From Panopea generosa (Eukaryota; Mollusca; Bivalvia; Adapedonta; Hiatellidae): a DNA stretch of 64,000 nucleotides. Below the pieces are notes generated by a model that was not told the origin of the DNA, ran no database searches, and saw only the letters and a program-made list of their open reading frames with translations. Below, one piece after another: positions 46,901-54,719 of this stretch. Positions within the stretch are counted from its first letter, which is position 1; every line of letters begins with the position of its first letter. A program made the position numbers and the translations under genes. The stretch spans positions 18,152,301 to 18,216,300 of the forward strand of contig CM055909.1 of NCBI GenBank assembly GCA_029582155.1. Direction: 5' to 3'.

Positions 46901-49881
46901 GTCAGAATGTTTCATAAAACACATTCTCAAGTTCACAAAGAGTTAATGTTAATAAAAAGAAATTACGCTGTAAACTAATTACATTAGATTTGGATGGGCA
47001 TTGGCACTTTGAGCAAAACAGCAACTGAGGCAGCGTTTATGTCGGCAACCAGACCAGTAGAGGTACTCAAGTTATGTCATAATCCGACTCAATAATGATA
47101 CAATGATACTGAATGCTTTGTATGCAGATAACATAAGAGTTCCATATCAATCCTTGCGCAACATATTTGTTCTGTGTGTATGAGTTTGACTCACTATACT
47201 ACTCGGAACCTAGCTATCTTGTACAAAAAAAAACAAACTCCGCTTTATACATACAAGTATACCTGATGGTGTATGATAATTTAATTAATATATCTTTATT
47301 CCAATGTCTTAAATCATGTTATAATTATTGGAGTAAGCAAGAAAATATATCTTAGCCTTTAAATTTAGTATTCTGGTGTTATCAAGCAAGTATTGTTGCA
47401 AAATTTGTAATTTGATTGGTGCGTGTTTAGTTCTTATCAGAGACTTGTCTGTTTTATATATAGTTATATATATTTATCCAAGAATCCTGAAAATACTGCA
47501 AATGTTACTGATTTTTTTGTAAGACAACATTGTGGAATAAAACTCAAATAACCAAATGCAACACCGATAATGTATTATTTTCCGATCACTAGTTTTGATG
47601 CGTTCTTTCTATGGCGACACAAACTTTGTAACCTCCTGCCGCAAGAGATTATACTTTCCAAAAGGACTTTCTCAACCTTTTCTGATTTCCAGGTTTTCTG
47701 CTGTAAATGAATTAGTTTAGCTAACTTTATGTGTCAGTTGGAACGCAAATTTCTTTGAGGCACTGTAAAGGAACCGATATATGGTAATAAGTGCTGAATT
47801 TTGTTGTATTGCAACTGAAATGTGCGTGCCCGGTTAGCGTAGTCGGTAGCGCGTCTAACGATCAATCTAGGGATCGCAAGTTCGAATCCCCATCCGGTTA
47901 CAGTGGCCGTGATGATTAATATACGACATTGCGTCTGATTATCATTCGCAAAGAACCTAAGGTTCAAAGTGGTAGAGGGGAAACACAATGAAATCAAATA
48001 AAATATGTCAACTACAAAATACCACTTGTAAATTAAATATACTATCTGTTTAAATAAGTTATTATTCACCAAAAGAAGCTCACAACTGTCGCGTCATTTT
48101 AAAATGGCTTCATTTAATAAACATTAAATAATATATCAGGGGTTAAGTACAAAACTGTTCAAACTCAATATAGACTAAGAAGGTAAATAAACTAGTGTAG
48201 CATTAAGTCCTCAATATGTGGTTGTAACACTTTGTCATCAGGAAAAACGTCTATATAAAACAGTTCACTTTGAATACATTTACTTGAGCGTAGTTTACTT
48301 GTAACACTGAAACAGTATTGAGTTCGTACTTACCATAAGCCTGAATGAACGGTTGTGGAAGTCTTGCGCCTTTTCGTCGTAGAGCAGTAGTGTCTGGAAA
48401 TGAAGACGTGTTACAAGCTTAGTTGCTTTGTACACTGTATGCAGCCCATTATTACAACAATGTAGTGCGTACACGAGAAATACAGTTAACTGTTGTTAAA
48501 AGACAACAATGCAATTAAGCCGCTCAGATCCTTAAAGTTAAAAGTGCAACGAGTTTTACTACGTCATACCAAATACAGCAACTCCAATATACTTTATTTC
48601 AAAACAACATTTTTATTTTCAAAGGAAATGGTGCGCCGTGCCCATTTTTAAATTACTGAGTGGTATAACAGCCAGAATTACAAATTACAGCCAGAATCTT
48701 TTAAAGCTAGTTGGTGAAACAATGTTTGACCGTTATGCCGGTTTCAATTGACTAATCATAAACCTCTATGACATGAAGTCGGGTCTTGTGTCATATAAAA
48801 CATCAAAACAAAATAGAGACGAGAACAATGCAAAATTAACACCGCAAACAGTTGAAACTCTAACTTTATAGTACATTTTTGCCAACTCGTTCAATAAATT
48901 CAATAATAAATGAACACGAATGTAAGCTTATTTTATCACACAACTATACACAAATATTATATACCATTTTTTTCAGGTACTTTCTATTAGAAAGGAGAAA
49001 AATCGTTTATCCCAAATGCTTTTAATACAATGTACGAACCAACGTATACAACTAACGTCATTTTACAATGACAAATCGACGTCATTGAGATGTTCTGGCA
49101 AGTCGGAAAGTTGCTCGGCAATTTACGTTCGAAACCAAATTTACGGACAATACCGAGAGGTGAATCAGCAGTGGTATATCAAATGGTTGATATCAACACA
49201 TGTCATGAGTTTATTACACATCTGTACCATAATGTATGTGATCAATATAAATATCGGTCAAAGTAAGATATGATGTGATGCCAACATGCTTACAAGTTAA
49301 CTTCAACGTTTGCTCAATGAACTTTCAGGGGTTAGGATGTGATGTTGCGTGGAGAAGAAATGTAATGGCTCATTAAAGAGAAGGAAGAAAATGAAAACAC
49401 AGTATATATAAAACAAGGTTACAAATAATTTATTCCTTCCAAAACAATGTATACAATTGACCTTTTAATAATTATCTATATAAACAAAAATGGTTACTTA
49501 CAATGTAATTCTTCCAAAGCAATGTATAAAAATTACCTTTACGTAATTATCCAATGAACTTTTCACATTCTTTTCTTATTCATTTATATATTTCAGACAA
49601 CAGCCGATATTAATTTTTCAAATACAAATTGACAATTGCAAAAGCACACGTATACCGTGTTCTATTATTTTGAGAACGAACAGTACTTTGGAAATATCGA
49701 AATGTCTTTTTAAATAAAGAGTACGTAAAAAACGATTACTGATTTGTGAAAAGAAAACAACAACAGTATAATTCGTGCAAGATGTCTAGTTATAAACATA
49801 CCCTGTCCACGCCTTAGCATACTCCGTGTAAATAATTAAAAGTAATGCTAAAACGAGCATAAAGTATTGTCGCCTTGCCAT
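16800..49881 (-). CDS. Receptor tyrosine kinase-like protein, predicted pseudokinase (25 exons, 1,249 aa)
   Basis: All 25 coding exons join in phase from the ATG at 49881-49879 to the TAG at 16802-16800, giving 3,750 nt. Predicted type I membrane receptor: signal peptide (1-24), EMI-like Cys region (about 28-80), EGF (83-111), EGF (116-144), a long glycosylated ectodomain that I do not recognise (147-774), FN3 (about 775-864), transmembrane helix (about 870-899), juxtamembrane, and a tyrosine-kinase-like domain (about 965-1237). The kinase keeps the VAK lysine K999, HRxLAARN asparagine N1104, the APE motif, SDMWSYG and the KKRPTF arginine. The catalytic-loop Asp is R1099 (HRR), the metal-binding Asp of DFG is G1117, and the P-loop is degenerate. 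It should therefore fold but not phosphorylate by the usual mechanism. The architecture recalls Tie-like or expanded molluscan receptor kinases, but I assign no orthologue. A 5' UTR exon is possible, because cgacttcag stands just before the ATG. Confidence 0.88.
18138..18231 (-). CDS. Receptor exon 24
   Basis: [20 protein letters not shown] then [11 protein letters not shown]-lobe. Acceptor actttcag, donor gtaagt. Confidence 0.92.
18232..24382 (-). other. Intron 23 of the receptor gene, mostly satellite
   Basis: 6.15 kb between kinase exons 23 and 24. About 4.7 kb is the 54-bp array; the rest (18232-19230) is unremarkable AT-rich sequence with a short A run near 18883. Confidence 0.8.
19230..23990. 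repeat. 54-bp tandem satellite, roughly 85 copies
   Basis: The unit is about GGATCATTAATATATGGAAT, then AACAGTAGCATTATCACTAC, then TCGGGATAACATTG. Units near both ends are strongly diverged (19230-19500 and 23480-23990) and the middle is homogeneous, as expected from unequal exchange. The period is 18 codons, so long frames stay open on both strands (up to 515 codons on the - strand, 21455-23002), giving repetitive hydrophobic peptides. Longer segments are themselves duplicated (offsets of about 621 and 585 bp). Confidence 0.95.
24383..24497 (-). CDS. Receptor exon 23: APE and helix F
   Basis: [20 protein letters not shown] then [22 protein letters not shown] and the helix-F Asp (SDMWSYG) are intact. 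Next intron contains the 54-bp satellite. Confidence 0.93.
24870..24995 (-). CDS. Receptor exon 22: catalytic and activation loops, both Asp lost
   Basis: [20 protein letters not shown] then [20 protein letters not shown] then KR. HRD is HRR (R1099) and DFG is GFG (G1117). The codons are CGC and GGA: the Asp-to-Gly change is a single base in a GAx codon, whereas GAC/GAT to CGC needs at least two. N1104 is kept. No tyrosine in the activation loop. Donor CGT|gtatgt fixed by the phase of exon 23. Confidence 0.92.
25326..25620 (+). mobile_element. SINE family D
   Basis: Head with A-box-like ATGGTGGTTTAGTGGCTA and B-box-like CTCGGATCGATTCCC, then an unrelated body of about 200 bp ending near agatagataaagat. 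Single copy in the window; lies in the intron between exons 21 and 22. Confidence 0.6.
25956..26110 (-). CDS. Receptor exon 21: hinge to helix E
   Basis: [20 protein letters not shown] then [18 protein letters not shown], the hinge and ARGMEYLA helix typical of tyrosine kinases. Donor AAG|gtatta. Confidence 0.92.
27108..27317. mobile_element. MITE-like element with 12-bp inverted ends
   Basis: TTGGCGTAGCTG (27108-27119) and CAGCTACGCCAC (27306-27317) are inverted copies with one mismatch. About 210 bp, GC-richer than its surroundings; no transposase. Within intron 20 of the receptor gene. Confidence 0.55.
28182..28301 (-). CDS. Receptor exon 20: helix C
   Basis: [20 protein letters not shown] then [19 protein letters not shown]. 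Helix-C glutamate available (E1007 or E1010) and the H-xN-I-L...G strand of tyrosine kinases. Confidence 0.9.
28767..28956 (-). CDS. Receptor exon 19: kinase N-lobe, P-loop and VAK
   Basis: [15 protein letters not shown] replaces the usual LGxGxFGxV loop: only the middle Gly and the Phe are kept. SVVAKTLK keeps the beta-3 lysine (K999). Acceptor gttgtttcag, donor gtaatt. Confidence 0.9.
29425..29597 (-). CDS. Receptor exon 18: transmembrane and juxtamembrane
   Basis: [20 protein letters not shown] completes the hydrophobic span with a basic stop-transfer end, followed by a basic juxtamembrane segment with four tyrosines ([18 protein letters not shown] and upstream). Confidence 0.9.
29989..30039 (-). 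CDS. Receptor exon 17: start of transmembrane helix
   Basis: 51 nt, [17 protein letters not shown]. Acceptor aactttttcag, donor gtaagt. Easily missed, but needed for phase and for a full-length membrane span. Confidence 0.82.
30540..30757. repeat. Diverged tandem duplication of about 108 bp
   Basis: Two consecutive blocks begin gaacttttctaagata and end gcaacatcgatt, sharing gggaactgtcgct. In the intron between exons 16 and 17. Confidence 0.7.
30895..31164 (-). CDS. Receptor exon 16: FN3 domain
   Basis: [20 protein letters not shown] then [20 protein letters not shown] and later [20 protein letters not shown]: the W, Y-x-I and L.P.S.Y.V positions of a fibronectin type III domain, next to the membrane. 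Confidence 0.9.
31689..31725 (-). CDS. Receptor exon 15 (37-nt microexon)
   Basis: [12 protein letters not shown] plus one base, between tttacag-like (gcattacag) and gtaagt. Joins exon 14 to the FN3 exon in phase. Confidence 0.75.
32064..32525 (-). pseudogene. Decayed partial copies of receptor exon 14 in its own intron
   Basis: The exon-14 end with its donor (minus: ACCGTCAAT|GTAAG) recurs in degraded form at 32068, 32139, 32331 and 32423 (plus coordinates of acattgac or its variant). The 32068 copy extends upstream as ACCGTATAAAACACGGCTC. The 32139 copy keeps GTAAG and extends to a gaaggaagcat match with the exon's interior. The copy at 32423 has CTGTTGTCAGG and TTCACCGTCAA but GTC in place of GTA. 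Confidence 0.6.
32526..32711 (-). CDS. Receptor exon 14
   Basis: 62 codons: [20 protein letters not shown], later [20 protein letters not shown]. Six cysteines. Donor is AAT|gtaagt. The downstream intron holds decayed copies of this exon's 3' end. Confidence 0.87.
33097..33214 (-). CDS. Receptor exon 13
   Basis: [20 protein letters not shown] then [20 protein letters not shown]. Acceptor catctaacag, donor gttagt. Confidence 0.85.
33863..34089 (-). CDS. Receptor exon 12
   Basis: [20 protein letters not shown], later [20 protein letters not shown] and [19 protein letters not shown]. Another W...I.A.D..NN...D beta-sandwich like exon 10. Confidence 0.88.
34970..35078 (-). CDS. Receptor exon 11
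   Basis: [20 protein letters not shown] then [17 protein letters not shown]. Acceptor tttgtttacag, donor gtatta. Confidence 0.87.
35560..35785 (-). mobile_element. SINE family B copy
   Basis: Minus-strand head with GTGGTAGAGTATCGG and GGGTTCTATCC, body and tail like the copies at 3780 and 12636. Confidence 0.65.
35861..36420 (-). CDS. Receptor exon 10: largest ectodomain exon
   Basis: 560 nt starting [20 protein letters not shown]. Contains [20 protein letters not shown] and [11 protein letters not shown], an immunoglobulin-like beta-sandwich pattern (WSGW...Y...D.ANN) I have no family name for. Several NxS/T sites. Confidence 0.9.
36717..36935 (+). mobile_element. SINE family A copy, 3'-shortened
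   Basis: Head GGTTAGCTTAGTCGGTAGCG with GAGTTCGAATCC, body with gtgtcattatcattcg; lacks the TCAA tail. Directly adjacent to receptor exon 9. Confidence 0.75.
36961..37177 (-). CDS. Receptor exon 9
   Basis: [20 protein letters not shown], later [20 protein letters not shown]. Donor is AGG|gtatac. Site NAT. Ends in phase 0. Confidence 0.87.
37544..38000 (+). mobile_element. LINE 3' end fragments
   Basis: 37544-37890 matches the 3' part of the LINE at 15955-16757 (ctgactctcttggcatcaga, gtatattgaaaggggagg, gcaataaagcaa). 37890-38000 repeats part of the same tail again (gtatattgaaaggagag), so two fragments lie in tandem. Confidence 0.7.
38837..38975 (-). CDS. Receptor exon 8
   Basis: [20 protein letters not shown] then [21 protein letters not shown]-glycosylation site NCT. 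Phase 1 in, 2 out. Confidence 0.87.
39553..39749 (-). CDS. Receptor exon 7
   Basis: Encodes [20 protein letters not shown] then further to [20 protein letters not shown]. Two cysteines (PCTDG, VIWCN) probably pair within the domain. Confidence 0.87.
40405..40498 (-). CDS. Receptor exon 6
   Basis: Encodes [20 protein letters not shown] then [11 protein letters not shown]. Start of the unassigned ectodomain. Acceptor gcaaatag is weak in pyrimidines but the phase fits. Confidence 0.8.
41294..41392 (-). CDS. Receptor exon 5: EGF domain 2
   Basis: [20 protein letters not shown] then TKGFSGSSC; again six cysteines and 99 nt with phase 1-1, the same exon size as EGF 1, suggesting exon duplication. 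Confidence 0.9.
42040..42560. repeat. Old duplication, about 300-bp offset
   Basis: gacaatgcttcagat occurs near 42226 and 42526, and a preceding block (gatatgaacacatttgac / catatgtgaacaaatgtgac) is also shared. Diverged. Confidence 0.4.
42799..42897 (-). CDS. Receptor exon 4: EGF domain 1
   Basis: [20 protein letters not shown] then [10 protein letters not shown]: six cysteines in EGF spacing, one domain per exon, phase 1-1. Acceptor ttttacag, donor gtaagt. Confidence 0.93.
43405..44045 (+). mobile_element. Dispersed repeat G, copy 1, split by an insertion
   Basis: The ends match, in inverted orientation, 55170-55415: cggtcaatggtt, tatttatcca, ggaaaatgac at the left; actattgactcg, tgacctgattagttc, cagattgaa at the right. 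Here about 430 bp (43492-43920) are inserted between gaccgagacgtagt and gtttgaactattgac. Confidence 0.65.
44114..44214 (-). CDS. Receptor exon 3: EMI-like CC-x-GW
   Basis: Encodes [17 protein letters not shown] then [17 protein letters not shown]. The RCCDGW segment followed by the first EGF matches the EMI-then-EGF layout of MEGF/Tie-type ectodomains. Confidence 0.85.
44667..45190. repeat. Degenerate tandem repeat, about 50-bp period, around 10 copies
   Basis: Units carry aaaacagtaacgagtcatgg, then tcctatggccgtactgaggt, then tacattaatc. Diverged and irregular. Confidence 0.8.
45290..47560. other. Part of receptor intron 2, no exon seen
   Basis: Contains loosely repeated blocks at 45370-45790 (atgacaaccat, and a B-box-like ctggtttgactccgatgg) that may be old SINE debris. 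A 68-codon frame at 46772-46978 has no recognisable domain. Confidence 0.35.
47570..47710 (+). mobile_element. Possible LINE ORF2 C-terminal remnant
   Basis: An open frame reads [20 protein letters not shown] then [16 protein letters not shown], resembling the W..LP..I..S.....F C-terminus of many non-LTR reverse transcriptases. Short, so uncertain. Confidence 0.35.
47826..47965 (+). mobile_element. SINE family A copy, truncated
   Basis: GGTTAGCGTAGTCGGTAGCG and AGTTCGAATCCCC with the start of the family body (gtctgattatcattcg). Confidence 0.7.
48334..48393 (-). CDS. Receptor exon 2
   Basis: Acceptor ttccag, donor gtaagt; encodes [19 protein letters not shown]. First cysteine of the EMI-like region (C30). 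Small exon accepted because its phase (2 in, 2 out) fits both neighbours. Confidence 0.75.
49802..49881 (-). CDS. Receptor exon 1: signal peptide
   Basis: [20 protein letters not shown] then YAKAWTG: two basic residues, a 13-residue hydrophobic core and a likely cleavage after AKA. Donor is CAGG|gtatgt. The only in-frame ATG with a secretion signal, hence the chosen start. Confidence 0.88.
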
Positions 49882-50104
49882 GTTGAGTCCCTGAAGTCGA
49901 TAAAATAAATATCTTCAACACAGACGTACAGGTATTTATTTATACAATTATAAAGATTATTTCAAAAACTTGTTCCCGATTAGCTTTCCTGTCAATGTGT
50001 TAGTTTTTGTCTATGTTATTGGTTGAAGGAGACTGCAGAATGAATCTGATTAGAACTCGATTCGGAAGTAATAAGTAAACTTTCAACATAAAGTGTTTTT
50101 AACA

Positions 50105-50192
50105 GAGCAAGGCTCGTACCCACGACCTCAGCAGGGAAAGGTCTGTGATCATCATATGGCAGTACTTTAGACTAATCGGTCACGGAGAACGC
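50105..50192 (-). mobile_element. tRNA-like SINE head
   Basis: On the - strand GTGACCGATTAGTCTAAAGT and GTCGTGGGTACGAGCC mimic A and B boxes. No body recognised; abuts the 53-bp satellite. Confidence 0.45.
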
Positions 50193-53100
50193 ATGTATTA
50201 GTGGTTGCAGGCATGTATATTTTAAAAAAGAAAACATTGCTGCATGCGTGTAGTGGTTACTGGCATGTTTGTATTAAAAAAGAAAACATGGCTGCATGCG
50301 TGTAGTGGTTACTGGCATGTTTGTATTAAAAAAAAAAAAATTGGCTGCATGCATGTTAGTGGTTACTGGCATGTATGTATTAAAAACGAAAACATGCCAT
50401 CATGCGTGTTAGTGGTTACTAGCATGTATGTATTAAAAAAGAAACACGCCACCATGCGTGTAAGAGGTCACTGGCATATGTGTATTCAAAACGAAAACAT
50501 GGCTGCATGCGTGTAAGAGGTCACTGGCATATATGTATTCAAAACGAAAACATGGCTGCATGCGTGTCCGTGGTTACTGGCATGTATGTATTAAAAACGA
50601 AAACATGGTTACATGATGCGTGTTAGTGGTTACTGGCATGTATGTATTAAAAATGAAAACATGGCTGCATGCGTGTTAGTGGTTACTGGCATATATGTAT
50701 TAAAAAAGAAAACATGGTTGCATGCGTGTTAGTGGTTACTGGCATGTATGTATTAAAAATGAAAACATGGCTGCATGCGTGTCAGTGGTTACTGGCATAT
50801 ATGTATTAAAAAAGAAAGCATGGCTGCATGCGTGTTAGTGGTTACTGGCATGTATGTATTAAATCAGAAAATGTGGCTGCATGCGTGTTAGTGGTTACTG
50901 GCATATCTGTATTAAAAAAGAAAACATGGCATCATGCGTGTTTGTGATTACTGGCATATATGCATAAAAAAAGAAAACAAGGCTGCATGCGTGCTAGTGG
51001 TTACTGGCATGTATGTATTAAAAACGAAAACATGGCTGCATGCGTGTTAGTGGTTACTGGCATATATGTATTAAAAACGAAAACATGGCTTCATGCGTGT
51101 TAATGATTACTGGCATGTATGTATTACAAAACGAAAACATGGCTGCATGCGTGTTAGTGATTACTGGCATGTATGTATTTAAAAAACACGGCTGCATGCG
51201 TGTTTTTGGTTACTGGCATTTATGTATTGAATAAAGAAAACATGGCTACATGCGTGTTAGTGGTTACTGGCATGTATTTATTATAAAAGAAAACATGGCT
51301 GCATGCGTGCTAGTGGTTAATGGCATGTATTTATTATAAAAGAAAACATGGCTGCATGCGTGCTAGTGGTTACTGGCATGTATTTATTATAAAAGAAAAT
51401 ATGGCTGCATGCTTGCTAGTGGTTACTGGCATGTATTTATTATAAAAGAAAACATGGCTGCATGCGTGTAGTGGTTACTGGCATGTATGTATTTTAAAAG
51501 AAAACATGGCTGCATGCGTGCTAGTGGTTACTGGCATATTTGTATTATAAAATAAAACATGGCTGCATGCGTGTAGTGGTTACTGGCATGTTTGTATTAA
51601 AAAAGAAAATATGGCTGCATGCGTGTTAGTGGTTACCAGCATGTATGTATTAAAAACGAAAGCATGGCTGCATGCGTGTAAGTGGTTACTGGCATGTATG
51701 TATTAAATAAGAAAATATGGCAAACATGGCTGCATGCGTGTTAGTGGTTACTAGCATGTATGTATTAAAAACGAAAACATGGCTGCATGCGTGTTAGTGG
51801 TTACTGGCATGTTTGTATTAAAAACGAAAACATGGCTTCATGCATGTTAATGATTACTGGCATATATGTATTAAACACGAAAACATGGCATCATCCGTGT
51901 TTGTGATTACTGGCATGTATGTATTAAAAAGAAAACATGGCTGCATGCCAGCTAGTGGTAAACGGCATGTATGTATTAAAAAAGATATCATGCTGCATGT
52001 GTGTTAGTGGTTACTAGCATGTTTGTATTAAAAAAGAAAACATGGCTGCATGCGTGCTAGTGGTTACTGGCATGTATGTATTAATAAAGAAAACATGGGT
52101 GCATGCGTGTCGTGGTTACTGGCATGTATATATTAAAAACGAAAACATGGCATCATGCGTGTAAGTGGTTACTGGCATGTATGTATCAAAAACGATAGCA
52201 TGGCTGGATGTGTGTAGTTGTTACTGGCATGTATGTATTAAAATCAAAACATGGCTGCATGCGTGTTAGTGGTTACTGGCATGTATGTATTAAAAACAAA
52301 ACATGGCTGCATGCGTGTAGTGATTACTGGCATGTATGTATTAAAAAAGAAAACAAGGCTGCATGCGTGCTAGTGGTTACTGGCATGTATGTATTAAAAA
52401 AGAAAACATGGCTGCATGCGTGCTAGTGGTTACTTGCATGTATGTATTGATAACGAAAACATGGCTGCATGCGTGCTAGTGGTTACTGACATGTATGTAT
52501 TAAAAACAAAATATGGCTGCATGCGTGTAGTGGTTACTGGCATGTATGTATTAAAAAAGAAAACAAGGCTGCATGCGTGCTAGTGGTTACTGGCATGTAT
52601 GTATTAAAAAAGAAAACATGGCTGCATGCGTGTTAGTGGTTACTGGCATGTATGTATTAAAAAAGAAAACATGGCTTCATGCGTGTTAGTGGTTACTAGC
52701 ATGTATGTATTAATAAAGAAAACATGGGTGCATGCGTGTCGTGGTTACTGGCATGTATGTATTAAAAACGAAAACATGGCATCATGCGTGTAAGTGGTTA
52801 CTGGCATGTATGTATCAAAAACGAAAGCATGGCTGGATGTGTGTAGTTGTTACTGGCATGTATGTATTAAAATCAAAACATGGCTGCATGTGTGTTAGTG
52901 GTTACTGGCATGTATGTATTAAAAACAAAACATTGCTGCATGCGTGTAGTGATTACTGGCATGTATGTATTAAAAAAGAAAACAAGGCTGCATGCGTGCT
53001 AGTGGTTACTGGCATGTATGTATTAAAAAAGAAAACATGGCTGCATGCGTGCTAGTGGTTACTTGCATGTATGTATTAATAACGAAAACATGGCTGCATG

Positions 53101-54715
53101 CGTGCTAGTGGTTACTGACATGTATGTATTATAAAAGAAAACATGGCTGCATGCATGTAGTGGTTACTGGAATGTATGTTTTATAAAAGAAAACATGGCT
53201 GCATGCGTGCTAGTGGTTACTGGCATGTATGTATTATAAAAGAAAACATGGCTGCATGAGTGCTAGTGGTTACTGGCATGTATGTATTATAAAAGAAAAC
53301 ATGGTTGCATGCGTGCTAGTGGTTACTGGCATGTATGTATTAAAAAAGAAAACATGGCTGCATGCGTGCTAGTGGTTACTGGCATGTATGTATTATAAAA
53401 GAAAACATTGCTGCATGCGCGTAGTGGTTACTGGCATGTATGTATTATAAAAGAAAACATGGCTGCATGCGTGCTAGTGGTTACTGGCATGTATGTATTA
53501 TAAAAGAAAACATTGCTGCATGCGTGTAGTGGTTACTGGCATGTATGTATTATAAAAGAAAACATGGCTGCATGCGTGATAGTGGTTACTGGCATGTATG
53601 TATTATAAAAGAAAACATGGCTGCATGCGTGTAGTGGTTACTGGCATGTTTGTATTAAAAAAGAAAATATGGCTGCTTGCGTGTTAGTGATTACTTGCAT
53701 GTATGTATTAATAACGAAAACATGGCTGCTTGCGTGCTAGTGGTTACTGGCATGTATGTATTAAAAAAGAAAACATGGCTGCATGCCTGCTAGTGGTTAC
53801 TGGCATGTATTTAGTATAAAAGAAAACATGACTGCATGCGTGTTAGTTGTTACTGGCATGTATGTTTTATAAAAGAAAATATGGCTGCATGCGTGTAGTG
53901 GTTACTGGCATGTTTGTATTAAAAAAAAAGTATGGCTGCGTGCGTGTTAGTGGTTACTGGCATGTATGTTTTATAAAAGAAAACATGGCTGCGTGCGTGT
54001 TAGTGGTTACTGGCATGTATGTTTTATAAAAGAAAACATGGCTGCATGCGTGTTAGTGGTTACTGGCTTGTTTGTATTAGAAAAGAAAACATGGCTTCAT
54101 GCGTGTTACTGGTTACTAGCATGTATGTATTAAAAAAGAAAACGTGGCTGCATGCGTGCTAGTGGTTACTGGGATGTATGTATTATAAAATAAAACATGG
54201 CTGCATGCGAGTAGTGGTTACTGGCATGTATGTATTAAAAAAAAAATTGCTTCATGCGTGTGAATGGTTACTGGCATATATGTATTAAAAAAGAAAACAT
54301 GGTTGCATGCGTGTTTGCGATTACTGGCATGTATGAATTAAAAAGAAAACACGGCTGCATGCGTGTTAGTGGTTACTGGCATGTATTTATTAAAAAAGAA
54401 AACATGGCCTCATGTGTGTTTGCGATAACTGGCATGTATTTATTAAAAATGAAAACACGACTGCATGCGTGTGAGTGGTTACTGGCATGTATGTATTAAA
54501 AAGAAAACATGGCTGTATGCGTGTTAGTGGTTACTGGCATGTATTTATTAAAAAAGAAAACATGGCCTCATGTGTGTTTGCGATAACTGGCATGTATTTA
54601 TTAAAAATGAAAACACGACTGCATGCGTGTGAGTGGTTACTGGCATGTATGTATTAAAAAGAAAACATGGCTGTATGCGTGTTAGTGGTTACTGGCATGT
54701 ATATATAAAAAAACG
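50190..54715. repeat. 53-bp tandem satellite, roughly 85 copies
   Basis: Unit about GTGTTAGTGGTTACTGGCAT, then GTATGTATTAAAAAAGAAAA, then CATGGCTGCATGC; 52-54 bp. Internal blocks are duplicated (52,130-52,440 with 52,730-53,060, and 54,360-54,480 with 54,515-54,660). Because the period is not a multiple of three, frames rotate and no long ORF builds up. Begins about 300 bp upstream of the receptor ATG. Confidence 0.95.
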
Positions 54716-54719
54716 GATG

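Noticed and set aside
49016..49273. 85-codon plus-strand frame with a Cys pair in the receptor's first intron
   Set aside because: Opposite strand to the gene, no domain, no splice support.
50244..54657. Repeated frames such as MRVVVTGMYVLKKK as a protein family
   Set aside because: Frame fragments of the 53-bp satellite; the frame rotates between units.
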